Source: JAHTBL01 sp038532735 (GTDB lineage: Bacteria; Pseudomonadota; Alphaproteobacteria; Rhodobacterales; Rhodobacteraceae). Taken from it: DNA of 64,000 nt. Shown piece by piece: positions 44,196 through 53,046 of this stretch. The notes under the pieces were generated by a model. That model ran no database searches and was not told the origin of the DNA. It worked only from the letters and a program-made list of their open reading frames with translations. Each line of letters begins with the position of its first letter. The first letter of the stretch is position 1. A program made the translations under genes and the position numbers. Where the stretch lies: contig JBCBAC010000004.1 of NCBI GenBank assembly GCA_038532735.1, forward strand, positions 244,045 to 308,044. The letters are read 5' to 3'.

Positions 44196-44741
44196 TTACT
44201 TGGACAACGGTCCGATCATCATCACCATCTGACGGCCTTCCATCTTCGGCATGTTCTCTACCTTGCCGGCCTCTTTGGTGTCCTCTGCCACACGTTCGAG
44301 CAGCTCGCGACCCAGGTTCTGGTGCGCCATTTCACGACCGCGGAAGCGCAGAGTCACTTTGACCTTGTCGCCGTTCTCAAGGAACTTGAACACGTTGCGC
44401 ATCTTGACGTCATAGTCATGGGTGTCGGTGTTCGGACGGAACTTGACCTCTTTGACCTCGATGGTCTTTTGCTTCTTGCGGGCCTCGCTCTCGCGCTTTT
44501 GCTGTTCGTATTTGAACTTGCCGAAATCCATGATCTTACAGACCGGGGGATTGGCGTTTGGCGAGATTTCGACCAGATCAAGTCCGGCTTCTTCGGCCAG
44601 AACCATGGCACGTGCAGGCGTCACAACGTCGAGGTTTTCACCTTCTGCGCCGATGAGACGAATTTCAGGGGCCTTGATGTTTTCATTTACACGGGGGCCG
44701 GTATTGCGCACCGGGGGTGCGTTATGGGGTCTGCGGGCTAT
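44196..44741 (-). CDS. infC: Translation initiation factor IF-3 (apparent AUA start)
   Basis: A 181-residue factor that binds the 30S subunit and checks start codons. DLVEISPNANPPVCKIMDFGK and VTLRFRGREMAH are diagnostic. The frame gives a full family N-terminus (ARRPHNAPPVRNTGPRVNE) only if translation starts at ATA 44741; GAAGGAAG lies 8 bases before it. A GTG at 44711 would drop the first ten residues. IF-3 genes in many bacteria use AUU, AUC or AUA to let IF-3 regulate its own synthesis, so this is probably real. Confidence 0.93.
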   Translation of the reverse strand: MARRPHNAPPVRNTGPRVNENIKAPEIRLIGAEGENLDVVTPARAMVLAEEAGLDLVEISPNANPPVCKIMDFGKFKYEQQKRESEARKKQKTIEVKEVKFRPNTDTHDYDVKMRNVFKFLENGDKVKVTLRFRGREMAHQNLGRELLERVAEDTKEAGKVENMPKMEGRQMVMMIGPLSK

Positions 44742-44928
44742 GGCTCAGCTTCCTTCGATTGTGATAAATTCGAGACCGCAATCTAGACCCTGTGGCCCGC
44801 GCTTTCAACCGCTAAAGGATGCGCAAAAGGATGCCGCGTCGCAGTATTTCCCCTTTAAGGGCACTAACATGAATGCCATATGCTCTGCCATGGGGGGCAA
44901 AAACGCCCCGAAAGAGTGAGGAATAACC

Positions 44929-45807
44929 ATGCGAAGTCTTTTTCTGATTATAGCGGCGGTTGCCGTGGCGGCTGTGGGCTACTTTGTCTATTCGGGCGGC
45001 ACGTCGGACGATGTCGTTGAAGGGGCTCAGGAAACGGCGACTGAAGCAGCGGATACGGCCAGCGAAGCCGCAGATGCCGCAACAGACGCGGCCAGCGACG
45101 CGGTTGATACCACGACAGAAGCCGCAAGCGATGCTGCCGATGCCGCGACTGAGGCTGCGTCCGACGCAGCAACGGCTGTCGAAGAGGCGGTCGAGACTGC
45201 GACCGAAGCGGCGACTGATGCTGTGAACGACGCTGTTGAGGCGGTCGAAGGTGCTGTCGAAGAGGCCACAGGCGCGGCAGAGGAAGCTGCGACCGATGCT
45301 GTGAACGCGACCGAAGAGGCGGCAACAGACGCGGCAGAGGGCACGGAAGACGTAGCCACTGACGCGGTTGAAGCGACCGAGGAGGCGGCTACCGACGCTG
45401 CTGACGCCACCGAAGAGGCCGCAACTGAGGCCACCGAAATGGCCACGGATGCTGCTGAGGCTACGGAAGAAGCAGCAACCGATGCGGTTGATGCGGCAAC
45501 GGAAACTGCAAATGACGCCGCTGAAGCTACCGAAGACGCTGTGACAGACGCCACTGAAGAGGCGAGCGATGCGGCTGCTGCGACTGAAGAGGCGGCAACC
45601 GAAGCCACGGAAGACGCTGCAGGCGGTATGGCTGAATTGCTGACCGTAGACGGTTTCGACTTCGACCGCGTGTCCGAGATGATCGACAACTCAGAGATGG
45701 GCGAGATGCAGAAATCCATGCTGAAAACAGCTGTGGATCAGGCCCGCGACAACCCGGACGTGCTGCAAGGCGTTCTGGACCAGATCAAGGCGGCGATGGG
45801 CCAGTAA
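44929..45807 (+). CDS. Membrane-anchored Ala/Thr/Asp/Glu repeat protein
   Basis: A 292-residue protein. A hydrophobic N-terminal anchor (about 3-21) is followed by about 210 residues built almost only from Ala, Thr, Glu, Asp and Val, with degenerate 7-11-residue units such as EEAATDAA and EATEEA. A distinct C-terminal module (about 238-292) reads LTVDGFDFDRVSEMIDNSE and onward. The repeat is strongly acidic and helix-prone, recalling LEA-like or apolipoprotein-like amphipathic repeats, but no family is firmly assigned. A strong terminator follows. Confidence 0.75.
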   Translation: MRSLFLIIAAVAVAAVGYFVYSGGTSDDVVEGAQETATEAADTASEAADAATDAASDAVDTTTEAASDAADAATEAASDAATAVEEAVETATEAATDAVNDAVEAVEGAVEEATGAAEEAATDAVNATEEAATDAAEGTEDVATDAVEATEEAATDAADATEEAATEATEMATDAAEATEEAATDAVDAATETANDAAEATEDAVTDATEEASDAAAATEEAATEATEDAAGGMAELLTVDGFDFDRVSEMIDNSEMGEMQKSMLKTAVDQARDNPDVLQGVLDQIKAAMGQ

Positions 45808-45831
45808 GCCCTGTCAAACCCTGAAAAAAGA

Positions 45832-45862
45832 AGCGCCGCGCGAGGGTCCCTCGCGCGGCGCT
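45832..45862. terminator. Bidirectional rho-independent terminator
   Basis: A 13-bp perfect stem (AGCGCCGCGCGAG / CTCGCGCGGCGCT) with a 5-base loop. T-rich runs follow on both strands. It lies between the repeat-protein gene and the end of the sulfate-assimilation operon, so it probably serves both. Confidence 0.85.
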
Positions 45863-45867
45863 TTGTG

Positions 45868-45889
45868 TTTCATCTTTGTCTAAATATCT
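45868..45889 (-). repeat. Dispersed intergenic repeat, copy g
   Basis: The reverse strand reads AGATATTTAGACAAAGATGA. It stands between the bidirectional terminator and the fpr stop. Confidence 0.5.
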
Positions 45890-45902
45890 AAAAACGGACC
45901 GG

Positions 45903-46721
45903 TTACCCCACGAACGCCTTTTCGACAACGTAGTGTCCCGGCTCTGAGTTAGCGCCTTCTTCCAGACCGTGTTCTTCAAAAATCTCTTTCAGATCAGTGT
46001 TCAGCCCGATGGAGCCGCAGACCATTGCGCGGTCTGTCTCGACGCTGAAATCCTCGATCCCAAGGTCTTTGAAAAGCGTGCCATCCTTGATGAGGTTGGT
46101 GATGCGACCCATCTTGGGGCTCTGTTCGCGGGTCGTGGTGGGGTAGTAGCGCAGTTTCTCTTGCGCCTCTTCGCCGACCAGCGGGTCGTTCTTGGTTAGC
46201 TCGATCAGCTCTTCGCCGTATTTCAGCTCGGCCACATCGCGGCAGGTATGGGTGAGGATGACCTCATCAAACTTCTCATAGGTCTCCGGCTCGCGCAGGA
46301 GTGAGGCGAAGGGCGCGATGCCAGTGCCTGTGGCGAAGAACCAGATGCGCTTGCCGGGGAGCAGCGCGTCATGCACCAGCGTGCCCACGGGTTTGGGGCG
46401 CAGGATCACCTGATCGCCGGGCTTGATATGCTGCAGTTTTGAGGTCAGCGGGCCGTCTTGCACCTTGATCGAATAGAAGCCCAGCGTCTCGTCCCAGGAA
46501 GGGGACGCGATGGAGTAGGCGCGCAAGAGCGGGCGGCCATTGTCGCCCATCAATCCGATCATCACGAACTCGCCCGAACGAAAGCGCAAGCTGGCAGGCC
46601 GTGTGACGCGGAACGAGAACAGCCGGTCGGTGTAATGGGTGACTTCGGTCACCGTTTGCGCGTCGGGCAGGGTCGGGGTTTTGATCGGGGATGCTTCGGT
46701 CACGGTCACTTGCTCGTTCAT
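45903..46721 (-). CDS. fpr: Ferredoxin--NADP+ reductase
   Basis: A 272-residue flavoenzyme exchanging electrons between NADPH and ferredoxin. LLRAYSIASP binds FAD and FATGTGIAPFASLL binds NADP. It is encoded at the end of the sulfate-assimilation genes, which have no CysJ, so it probably supplies electrons to the sulfite reductase via ferredoxin. ATG 46721 is preferred; a GTG at 46751 would add ten residues. Confidence 0.93.
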   Translation of the reverse strand: MNEQVTVTEASPIKTPTLPDAQTVTEVTHYTDRLFSFRVTRPASLRFRSGEFVMIGLMGDNGRPLLRAYSIASPSWDETLGFYSIKVQDGPLTSKLQHIKPGDQVILRPKPVGTLVHDALLPGKRIWFFATGTGIAPFASLLREPETYEKFDEVILTHTCRDVAELKYGEELIELTKNDPLVGEEAQEKLRYYPTTTREQSPKMGRITNLIKDGTLFKDLGIEDFSVETDRAMVCGSIGLNTDLKEIFEEHGLEEGANSEPGHYVVEKAFVG

Positions 46722-46791
46722 GATAAATGTCCAGCGAAGTTTACACTTCACGGTCCTCTGTTACTTGCCAAAAAGGCGAAAGGGAAGAAAA

Positions 46792-47199
46792 TTAGGCCCC
46801 GCGCAGGCGCGACTGATAGTCATGGGCCTGCCAGTCGGCGCGGGCCTGCCATTGGTCTTCGGGCTGGCGGGCGGCGAGGTCTTCGTCGATCTCCACCTCG
46901 TCAAAGCCGGAACGGCGCGCCATGGCGTATTGATCGGCAAGCACATGGCCCTTTGCGCGCAGACGACCTGTGTAACCCATCAGGCGAAACTGGCGGGCTA
47001 GGGTAAAGCCGCGGCCATCGGCAAAGCTGGGAAAATCGATCCGGATCATGTCGAGGCCGGGTAGACGGTTGGCCAGTGCGTGTGGGTCGGCGTCTGATGC
47101 GACGTCCAGTGCGGCCACGTCATTGGCGCAATCTGGCGAGGCAAAGCCGCCGGTCCAGTCGTCTGTCGTGAAGCCTTGGTCGGTGACGATGATGCTCAT
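46792..47199 (-). CDS. DUF934 protein of sulfate assimilation
   Basis: A 135-residue protein of the DUF934 family, regularly found next to cysH and cysI in proteobacteria. Conserved segment: FPSFADGRGFTLARQFRLMGY, together with GHVLADQ. The exact role is unknown; a supporting function in APS or sulfite reduction is inferred. AAGGAG precedes ATG 47199, 11 bases after cysH. Confidence 0.88.
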   Translation of the reverse strand: MSIIVTDQGFTTDDWTGGFASPDCANDVAALDVASDADPHALANRLPGLDMIRIDFPSFADGRGFTLARQFRLMGYTGRLRAKGHVLADQYAMARRSGFDEVEIDEDLAARQPEDQWQARADWQAHDYQSRLRGA

Positions 47200-47210
47200 G
47201 TGAAACTCCT

Positions 47211-47936
47211 TCAGGCGGCAGGGCGACGGATGATCTTGCCATCGACGATATGGATGCCGCATTCCTCTTTTTCCGTGTTACGCCAACGGCCTGCGCGGGG
47301 ATCTTCACCGTCGCGGACGGGCGAGGTGCAGGGCGCGCAGCCGATGGACGGATAGCCCTTGGCGACCAGCGGATGGCGCGGCAGGCGGTTGTTGATCATG
47401 TAGTCCTGAACGTCTTGCGGCGTCCAATGGGCCAGCGGGTTGACCTTGATGCGGGCGGGGCCGTCGGCCTCGAAGAATTCAAGGCTCGCGCGGGCGCCGG
47501 ACTGGAACCGTTTGCGCCCTGTGATCCAGCCATCGAAGGGTAATAGAGCCTTTTCGAGAGGTGCTGTCTTGCGCACGGCGCAGCAGGCATCGGGGTTGTT
47601 TTGGTGCAACGTGCCGTCTGGATCGTGTTCGGTAATGTCAGTCGCGCTGATCGTGCGGACGTCCCTAAGACCCAGATAGTGCGCAACCTCTTGCTGATAG
47701 GTCAGCGTTTCGGGAAAGAGCATTTCCGTGTCGATGAACAGCACCGGCAGGCGTGGGTTCACCACGGACACCATATGCAACAGCACCACCGATTCCGCCC
47801 CAAAGGACGAGACCAGCGTGAGCTGGCCCGCCTTCGGATTCGTGATCGCGCCTGAGAGCACATCTATCCCGGCGTGGTGCCGGTAATATCCGTTCAGAGC
47901 TGCGATCCGGGCGTGGATCGGCAGGTTATGCGGCAT
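47211..47936 (-). CDS. cysH: Assimilatory adenylylsulfate (APS) reductase
   Basis: A 241-residue reductase forming sulfite. SSFGAESVVLLHM is the nucleotide-binding P-loop-like motif. CC in DACCAVRK and the pair in GCAPC form the 4Fe-4S site that marks APS-type rather than PAPS-type enzymes. KEECGIH carries the catalytic Cys. It overlaps the cysI stop by 11 bases. ATG 47936 gives the normal length. Confidence 0.94.
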   Translation of the reverse strand: MPHNLPIHARIAALNGYYRHHAGIDVLSGAITNPKAGQLTLVSSFGAESVVLLHMVSVVNPRLPVLFIDTEMLFPETLTYQQEVAHYLGLRDVRTISATDITEHDPDGTLHQNNPDACCAVRKTAPLEKALLPFDGWITGRKRFQSGARASLEFFEADGPARIKVNPLAHWTPQDVQDYMINNRLPRHPLVAKGYPSIGCAPCTSPVRDGEDPRAGRWRNTEKEECGIHIVDGKIIRRPAA

Positions 47937-49596
47937 TGCGCTTGGCCTCATCGGGGTAAAGGACGGCCTTGAAGGGGGCGGCGCCAAGGCGGCGATAGGC
48001 TTCGAGGAAGGTTTCGTTCGGCGTCTCGCGTAGGTCGAGATAGCCCAGAACAAGCCGTTCGATAGCCGGGATGATCTCATCTGCCGAGAAACCGGGGCCT
48101 GCGCGTTCACCGATGGCGGCGTTTTCAGAGCCGTCACCGCCCAGAGTGATCTGGTAGTTTTCAACGCCAGCACGGTCGAGGCCGAGGATGCCGATATGGC
48201 CGACATGGTGGTGCCCGCAGGCGTTGATGCAGCCCGAGATTTTGATCTTGAGCGGGCCGATATCGTGTTCCAGCTTCAACGCGTCGAACCGCTCCGCGAT
48301 TTCTTGCGCGATGGGGATGGAGCGGGCCGTGGCCAGCGCGCAGTAATCCATGCCGGGGCAGGCGATGATGTCGCTGACCAGCCCGATATTGGCGGTGGCG
48401 AGCCCGGCATCGCGGAGTGCTGCATAGATCGCCGGCAGGTCGGATTTGTGGACATGGGGCAGGATGACGTTCTGCTCATGGCTGATGCGCAGCTCATCAT
48501 GGCCGTAGCGCTCGGCCAGATCAGCCATCACCCGCATCTGGTCGGCCGTCGCGTCGCCAGGCGTTGCGCCATGGGCTTTGAGCGAGATGGAGACGATGGC
48601 GTAACCGTTGGCCTTGTGGGCGCTGAGGTTGGTGTCGGACCAGCTTGCGAAGGCAGGGTTGGTGAGGCGGGCGGCCTCATACCCCTTGGTATTGCCGGTC
48701 TTGAACGCGGGCGGTGCAAACGACGCCTCCAGCTTGCTGAGCAGCTTCTGATCGAAGCCTGCGAATTGGGCTTTGATCGCGGTGAAGCGTTCTTCGACCA
48801 GTTCGCGAATCCGCTCGATCCCGTTTTCATGGACAGTGATCTTGATACGCGCTTTGTACTTGTTATCGCGGCGGCCGAGCAGGTTGTAGACGCTGACGAT
48901 GGCCTCGATATAGGGCAGCAGATCAGCCTTCGGCAGGAACGGTGTGATGACCTTGCCGATCATGGGCGTGCGGCCCAGACCGCCACCGACGATGACTTCG
49001 AAACCGGGCTCTCCGGCATCGTTGCGGACCATGCGCAGACCGATGTCATGGGCTTTGGTCACGGCGCGGTCGACTTCGGAGCCGCTCACGGCGATCTTGA
49101 ATTTGCGCGGCAGGAACTGGAATTCTGGGTGGTCGGTGGACCACTGGCGCAGGAGTTCCGCAACCGGACGCGGGTCTTCGACCTCATCCGCTGCGGCACC
49201 GGCGAAATGGTCAGCGGTCACGTTGCGGATCGTGTTGCCGGAGGTCTGGATGGCGTGCAGTCCAACCTCCGCCAGCGCGTCTAGCATGTCCGGCACGTCG
49301 CGCAGCTTGGGCCAGTTGTACTGGATGTTCTGGCGCGTCGTGAAATGCCCGTAGCCCTTGTCCCAGCGTTCCGCAATCTCGGCCAGCTTGCGCATCTGGG
49401 CGCTGTTGAGCGTGCCGTAAGGGATCGCCACGCGCAGCATGTAGGCGTGGAGTTGTAGATAAAGGCCGTTCATCAGGCGCAGGGGTTTGAATTCGTCCTC
49501 GGTCAGCGACCCGTCGATGCGGCGCTCCACCTGCGCACGGAATTGGGCGTTGCGTTCGGCCAGAAACGCCGTGTCGAAGTCATTGTAATGATACAT
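47926..49596 (-). CDS. cysI: Sulfite (nitrite/sulfite) reductase hemoprotein
   Basis: A 556-residue siroheme 4Fe-4S enzyme reducing sulfite to sulfide. CPGMDYCALATARS and GCINACGHHHVGHIGILG contribute the four cluster cysteines. Two NIR/SIR ferredoxin-like halves are visible. It is flanked by siroheme synthase and APS reductase genes, supporting sulfite rather than nitrite as substrate. It starts 3 bases after the DUF2849 gene. Confidence 0.93.
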   Translation of the reverse strand: MYHYNDFDTAFLAERNAQFRAQVERRIDGSLTEDEFKPLRLMNGLYLQLHAYMLRVAIPYGTLNSAQMRKLAEIAERWDKGYGHFTTRQNIQYNWPKLRDVPDMLDALAEVGLHAIQTSGNTIRNVTADHFAGAAADEVEDPRPVAELLRQWSTDHPEFQFLPRKFKIAVSGSEVDRAVTKAHDIGLRMVRNDAGEPGFEVIVGGGLGRTPMIGKVITPFLPKADLLPYIEAIVSVYNLLGRRDNKYKARIKITVHENGIERIRELVEERFTAIKAQFAGFDQKLLSKLEASFAPPAFKTGNTKGYEAARLTNPAFASWSDTNLSAHKANGYAIVSISLKAHGATPGDATADQMRVMADLAERYGHDELRISHEQNVILPHVHKSDLPAIYAALRDAGLATANIGLVSDIIACPGMDYCALATARSIPIAQEIAERFDALKLEHDIGPLKIKISGCINACGHHHVGHIGILGLDRAGVENYQITLGGDGSENAAIGERAGPGFSADEIIPAIERLVLGYLDLRETPNETFLEAYRRLGAAPFKAVLYPDEAKRNAA

Positions 49597-49599
49597 GAT

Positions 49600-49896
49600 T
49601 TATAGCTCCGCCTGTTTGCCGTGGCTGTAGTTCGAGGGGCCGCGCATGCGGAACGCTTCGCGGAAATGTGTGGGTTTGGGGCCTGTTTCGGTCGGTTCGA
49701 CATCGGCGAGATAGGCGCCGACGACGACATCGCGCTGTTGGGTGGCCTCCAGAAGGCGCAGATCGGCGTGGGCCTCATCGTCGAGGACTTCTGCCTCGGC
49801 CAGATTGCGGGTCCAGCCATCGGTTGTCTGGTAGATCACATCGCCCTCCAGCAGGTGATTGGCAGTGACGACTTTCGGGGTGAAGGCGCGGGGCAT
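49600..49896 (-). CDS. DUF2849 small protein
   Basis: A 98-residue protein of the DUF2849 family, found between cysG and cysI in alphaproteobacteria. AFTPKVVTANHLLEGDVIYQ is the conserved start. Its role is unknown. Its ATG overlaps the cysG stop by one base (TAATG), so it is part of the sulfate operon. Confidence 0.88.
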   Translation of the reverse strand: MPRAFTPKVVTANHLLEGDVIYQTTDGWTRNLAEAEVLDDEAHADLRLLEATQQRDVVVGAYLADVEPTETGPKPTHFREAFRMRGPSNYSHGKQAEL

Positions 49897-51293
49897 TATG
49901 CGAATTCCTTCTCTTGGATGTCTTGTAGGGCGGTGATCGCGGCGCGCGGGGCGAGGCCGTAAAGGGTCAGCGCGGGGCCGGTGAGGGACGCGTCCGATAG
50001 CGCCTCCGCCATCTCGGCCAGTGTGGTCGCGACCATGCGCTGATCGGGGCGAGAGGCGTTTTCGACGAACGTGACGGGGGTGGCAGTGTCGGCGCCGTGC
50101 ATCATCAGGCGGCCCTGAATGAACCGGGCAGAGCGTTTGCCCATGTAGATCGCGGCCACCTCGCCGGTTTTGGCAAGCGTGCGCCAGTCATGATCGGCAA
50201 AGCCTTTCATGTCATGCCCGGTCAGCAGGCGGACAGAGGCGTTGCGTTGGCGCTTGGTGAGAGACTGGCCGATGCCCGCAACAGCGGCGGAGGCGGCTGT
50301 GATGCCGGGGATGATGCGCCATGTGACGTCTGCGGCGTCGCAAGCCTCAATCTCTTCGTCCAGACGCCCGAAAACGGTGGGATCGCCGGCTTTGAGGCGC
50401 ACCACATGCGCGCCCGATTGGGCATGTTCGACGATAAGTGCGTTGATATCGTTCTGTGCCATGGCTTTGCCAAAACCTTCTTTCCCCGCGTCGATGACCA
50501 GCGCTTCACGGCGCGCGAGTTCAAGGATTTCGGGGGTGACGAGGCGGTCATGGATGACGACATCGGCGGCATCCAGCGCTTTGCGCGCTTTCAATGTCAG
50601 CAAGTCCGGATCACCTGGGCCTGCGCCGACCAGATCGACGGCGCCTTCTTTCTCAGGCGCGGAAAGATGCGTGGTAAGTAGATTGTCCAAAGCCTCTGGA
50701 ACAGCCTCTATCCCGTTTTCATCAATGATTTGAGGGCCAGTCTTAAAGTAATATTCCGACCAGAAGTCGCGGCGTGCGCGCCCCATGGGCAGGGCCTCAA
50801 CCATATGGCGAAACGCTTTGCCGATGCGGGCGAGCGGGCCGAGCGTGGCGGGCAGGCGTTCCTCCAGATCGCGCTTGATTGCGCGCGCCAGAACGGGCGC
50901 CGCACCTTCGGTGCCGATGGCGACCGTCACCGGGTCGCGGTCGACGATGGCCGGGGTGATGAATTGGCTATCGGCGAGGTTGTCGACGATGTTGACCTGC
51001 GCGCCATCGCGATGGGCGAGCGCGGCAACGCGCGCGTCCTCGACCGCATCCTCGTTAGCCGCGTAGAAGAGTACGGCGCACATCGCATCGCCCGGCTCCA
51101 TCGCGCGGAGGTGCAGCACCAGTTTGCCTTCGTCGGCCCATTGGCGGATCAATGGCAGCGCGTCAGCGGCAAAGACGGATAGATGCGCCTCAGTCTTCAG
51201 CAGCAGGCGCAGCTTGGCCACAGCAGTATCCCCGCCACCGGAAACGACGATGCGGCGGCCTTCGACGGCGACAAATACGGGGAAATGCTTCAT
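49896..51293 (-). CDS. cysG: Siroheme synthase (multifunctional CysG)
   Basis: A 465-residue enzyme making siroheme from uroporphyrinogen III. The N-terminal half (VSGGGDTAVAKL, FITPAIVDRDPVTVAIG) is the dehydrogenase/ferrochelatase domain. The C-terminal half (VDLVGAGPGDPDLLTLKA, VVRLKAGDPTVFGRL) is the SAM methyltransferase. It is the first gene of the operon, divergent from an Lrp/AsnC regulator. Confidence 0.95.
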   Translation of the reverse strand: MKHFPVFVAVEGRRIVVSGGGDTAVAKLRLLLKTEAHLSVFAADALPLIRQWADEGKLVLHLRAMEPGDAMCAVLFYAANEDAVEDARVAALAHRDGAQVNIVDNLADSQFITPAIVDRDPVTVAIGTEGAAPVLARAIKRDLEERLPATLGPLARIGKAFRHMVEALPMGRARRDFWSEYYFKTGPQIIDENGIEAVPEALDNLLTTHLSAPEKEGAVDLVGAGPGDPDLLTLKARKALDAADVVIHDRLVTPEILELARREALVIDAGKEGFGKAMAQNDINALIVEHAQSGAHVVRLKAGDPTVFGRLDEEIEACDAADVTWRIIPGITAASAAVAGIGQSLTKRQRNASVRLLTGHDMKGFADHDWRTLAKTGEVAAIYMGKRSARFIQGRLMMHGADTATPVTFVENASRPDQRMVATTLAEMAEALSDASLTGPALTLYGLAPRAAITALQDIQEKEFA

Positions 51294-51348
51294 GTGGCTT
51301 CAATCCTTTGCTGCCAGAAAGGTAGGATATTTTCCCGGTAAATGGCAG

Positions 51349-51362
51349 TCTGCGCTTGCAGA
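51349..51362. promoter_or_regulatory. Dyad TCTGC-GCTT-GCAGA in the cysG / Lrp gap
   Basis: A perfect 5-bp inverted repeat with a 4-base spacer lies midway in the 135-bp divergent gap. A second weaker dyad (ATATTTTCC and GGAAATAT) surrounds it. It may be the site for the neighbouring Lrp/AsnC regulator. Confidence 0.3.
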
Positions 51363-51428
51363 TAAGGAAATATGTTCTCATAAACTGCGGTGAGAGAACG
51401 CCAGTTTCCCGCAAGAGGATCAATTAGA

Positions 51429-51890
51429 ATGTCTGTTCGCCTGGATGACATGGATCGGAAAATCCTGACCGAGCTGCAAACCGATGCAGCGCAGTCGCTT
51501 GATGAAATTGCGAAGAAAGTGGGCTCGTCCAAGACGCCCGTTTGGAATCGCATTCGCAAACTGCGCGAAGGAGGGGTGATCGGCGCGCAGACGGTGCGCC
51601 TGGATCCTGAAGCGCTGGGGTTTGAGGCATGTTTCTTCGTACTGATCCGCACGTCGGAGCATGAAGCGGCATGGCAGCAGGCATTCTTACAGGCCCTGCA
51701 GGAACGTCCAGAGGTGCAGGAAGCGCATCGGTTGGCGGGCGATATCGACTATATCCTGAAGGTGCGCGTGAAAAACGCCCGCGCCTATGACGCTTTCTAT
51801 CAGGCGTTGATCTCAGAAGTGCGCGTCTACAACGTGACGGCGCTTCTTTCGATGGAAGAGATCAAATCGACGACGGCTTTGCCGCTTTAG
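51429..51890 (+). CDS. Lrp/AsnC-family transcriptional regulator
   Basis: A 153-residue regulator. The HTH is at about 6-55 (LDDMDRKILTELQTDA, SKTPVWNRIRKLREGGVI) and the RAM ligand domain at about 65-145. It is divergent from cysG, so it probably controls sulfate assimilation; the effector is unknown. ATG 51429 gives the normal family start MSVRLDDMD. It overlaps the convergent P450 gene by 4 bases at the stops. Confidence 0.9.
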   Translation: MSVRLDDMDRKILTELQTDAAQSLDEIAKKVGSSKTPVWNRIRKLREGGVIGAQTVRLDPEALGFEACFFVLIRTSEHEAAWQQAFLQALQERPEVQEAHRLAGDIDYILKVRVKNARAYDAFYQALISEVRVYNVTALLSMEEIKSTTALPL

Positions 51891-53011
51891 ACCTGCACCA
51901 TCAGGCGCTCAAGCCCATGAAAGTGATAGACATTTGCGTATTGGGGCGGACTCGTCAGGCGGAGCTTTGGGCACCGTTCAAAGAGAACACGCAGGCCGAT
52001 CAAGAGCTCTAGCCGTGCGAGCGGTGCGCCTACACAGAAGTGGATACCGCCGCCAAAGGCCGTGTGACGCTTGGCCTGTCTTTGGGCGATGAAGCGGTCG
52101 GGATCGGGGTAGACCGCCGCATCGCGATTGGCGCTGCCCAGCAGGCAGGCGATCTGGTCGCCGCGAGAGAGTTGCGCCCCGAAAAACTCTATGTCTTCAT
52201 AGACATAGCGCGTGAACATATGGAGCGGTGGATCATAGCGCATCACCTCTTCAATACAGAGCGGTGTGATCTGGTGCGGGCCTGTCTCAAGCAGCGCTTT
52301 CACGCCGTTGCCAAGCGTATGCACGGTCGCCTCGTGGCCCGCGTTCAGGAGCAGGATACAGGTGGAGACGAGGGCGTCATCACCCAACCGTGCGCCGCTC
52401 TCCTCTGCAGCGATCATCTCGCTTATGAGGTCGTCATCGGGCGCCCGCCGTTTCCGTGCAATTTCGCCGCGCATGAAGGCGGCAAAGTCGCAAGAGGCCT
52501 TGGCGGCGGCCTCCTCCGTCGCGCGGCTGCGGGACGCCTGATACATCGCCACCATCGCGTTGGACCAGTCGAGCAATTGCGGGCCCATCGCATCATCGAC
52601 ACCCAGCAGGCGTGTGATGACCGTGACGGGGAGTGGCTTGGCATAAGCCTCCAGCAGGTCGAACGGTGTGTCCGGAAGCTGGTCGATCAGGTCGTGACAA
52701 AGCACTTCAATTTCGCCCGACAAGCTATTAATTCTACGTGAAGTAAAGCCATGCAGTACCAATTTTCGCAGTTCCGTATGGCGCGGAGGTTCCAGCTCCA
52801 GCATCGAGTGGGCTTCGATGTCGTAAAACGGCTGCGTGTGCGACGCGATGGGTTTTGCCCGCTCTGGCGGACATTCGCGGCCCATTTTGGGGTGGCGTAA
52901 AGCAGCTTCCACCGCGCGGTGGGTGACCGCACAGGGCATCGCATAGTCGGTCCAATAGACGACGTCGCCCAAGGCCCGGCAGTCGGCATAAAACGGGTAG
53001 GGGTTTTGCAC
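51887..53011 (-). CDS. Cytochrome P450
   Basis: A heme monooxygenase of about 374-387 residues. The I-helix LLLNAGHEATVHTL, the ExxR motif in EEVMRYDPP and the heme loop FGGGIHFCVGAPLARLE are all present. GTG 53011 is the first ordinary start in frame, but codons 5' of it (KQVSQSPTAPGF) look like a normal P450 N-terminus. A CTG at 53050 overlapping the tpiA stop (CTGA) may be the true start. No ferredoxin partner is adjacent; the substrate is unknown. Confidence 0.92.
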   Translation of the reverse strand: MQNPYPFYADCRALGDVVYWTDYAMPCAVTHRAVEAALRHPKMGRECPPERAKPIASHTQPFYDIEAHSMLELEPPRHTELRKLVLHGFTSRRINSLSGEIEVLCHDLIDQLPDTPFDLLEAYAKPLPVTVITRLLGVDDAMGPQLLDWSNAMVAMYQASRSRATEEAAAKASCDFAAFMRGEIARKRRAPDDDLISEMIAAEESGARLGDDALVSTCILLLNAGHEATVHTLGNGVKALLETGPHQITPLCIEEVMRYDPPLHMFTRYVYEDIEFFGAQLSRGDQIACLLGSANRDAAVYPDPDRFIAQRQAKRHTAFGGGIHFCVGAPLARLELLIGLRVLFERCPKLRLTSPPQYANVYHFHGLERLMVQV

Positions 53012-53046
53012 GAACCCCGGCGCAGTCGGTGATTGGGAGACCTGTT

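Noticed and set aside
45045..45630. DNA-level tandem repeat as a CRISPR or satellite
   Set aside because: The periodicity follows codons of a single open reading frame and units are too degenerate; it is coding repeat.
45027..45719. 230-codon Ser/Ala-rich reverse frame
   Set aside because: It mirrors the DNA repeats of the Ala/Thr/Asp/Glu protein. That forward gene has an anchor and a distinct C-terminal module.
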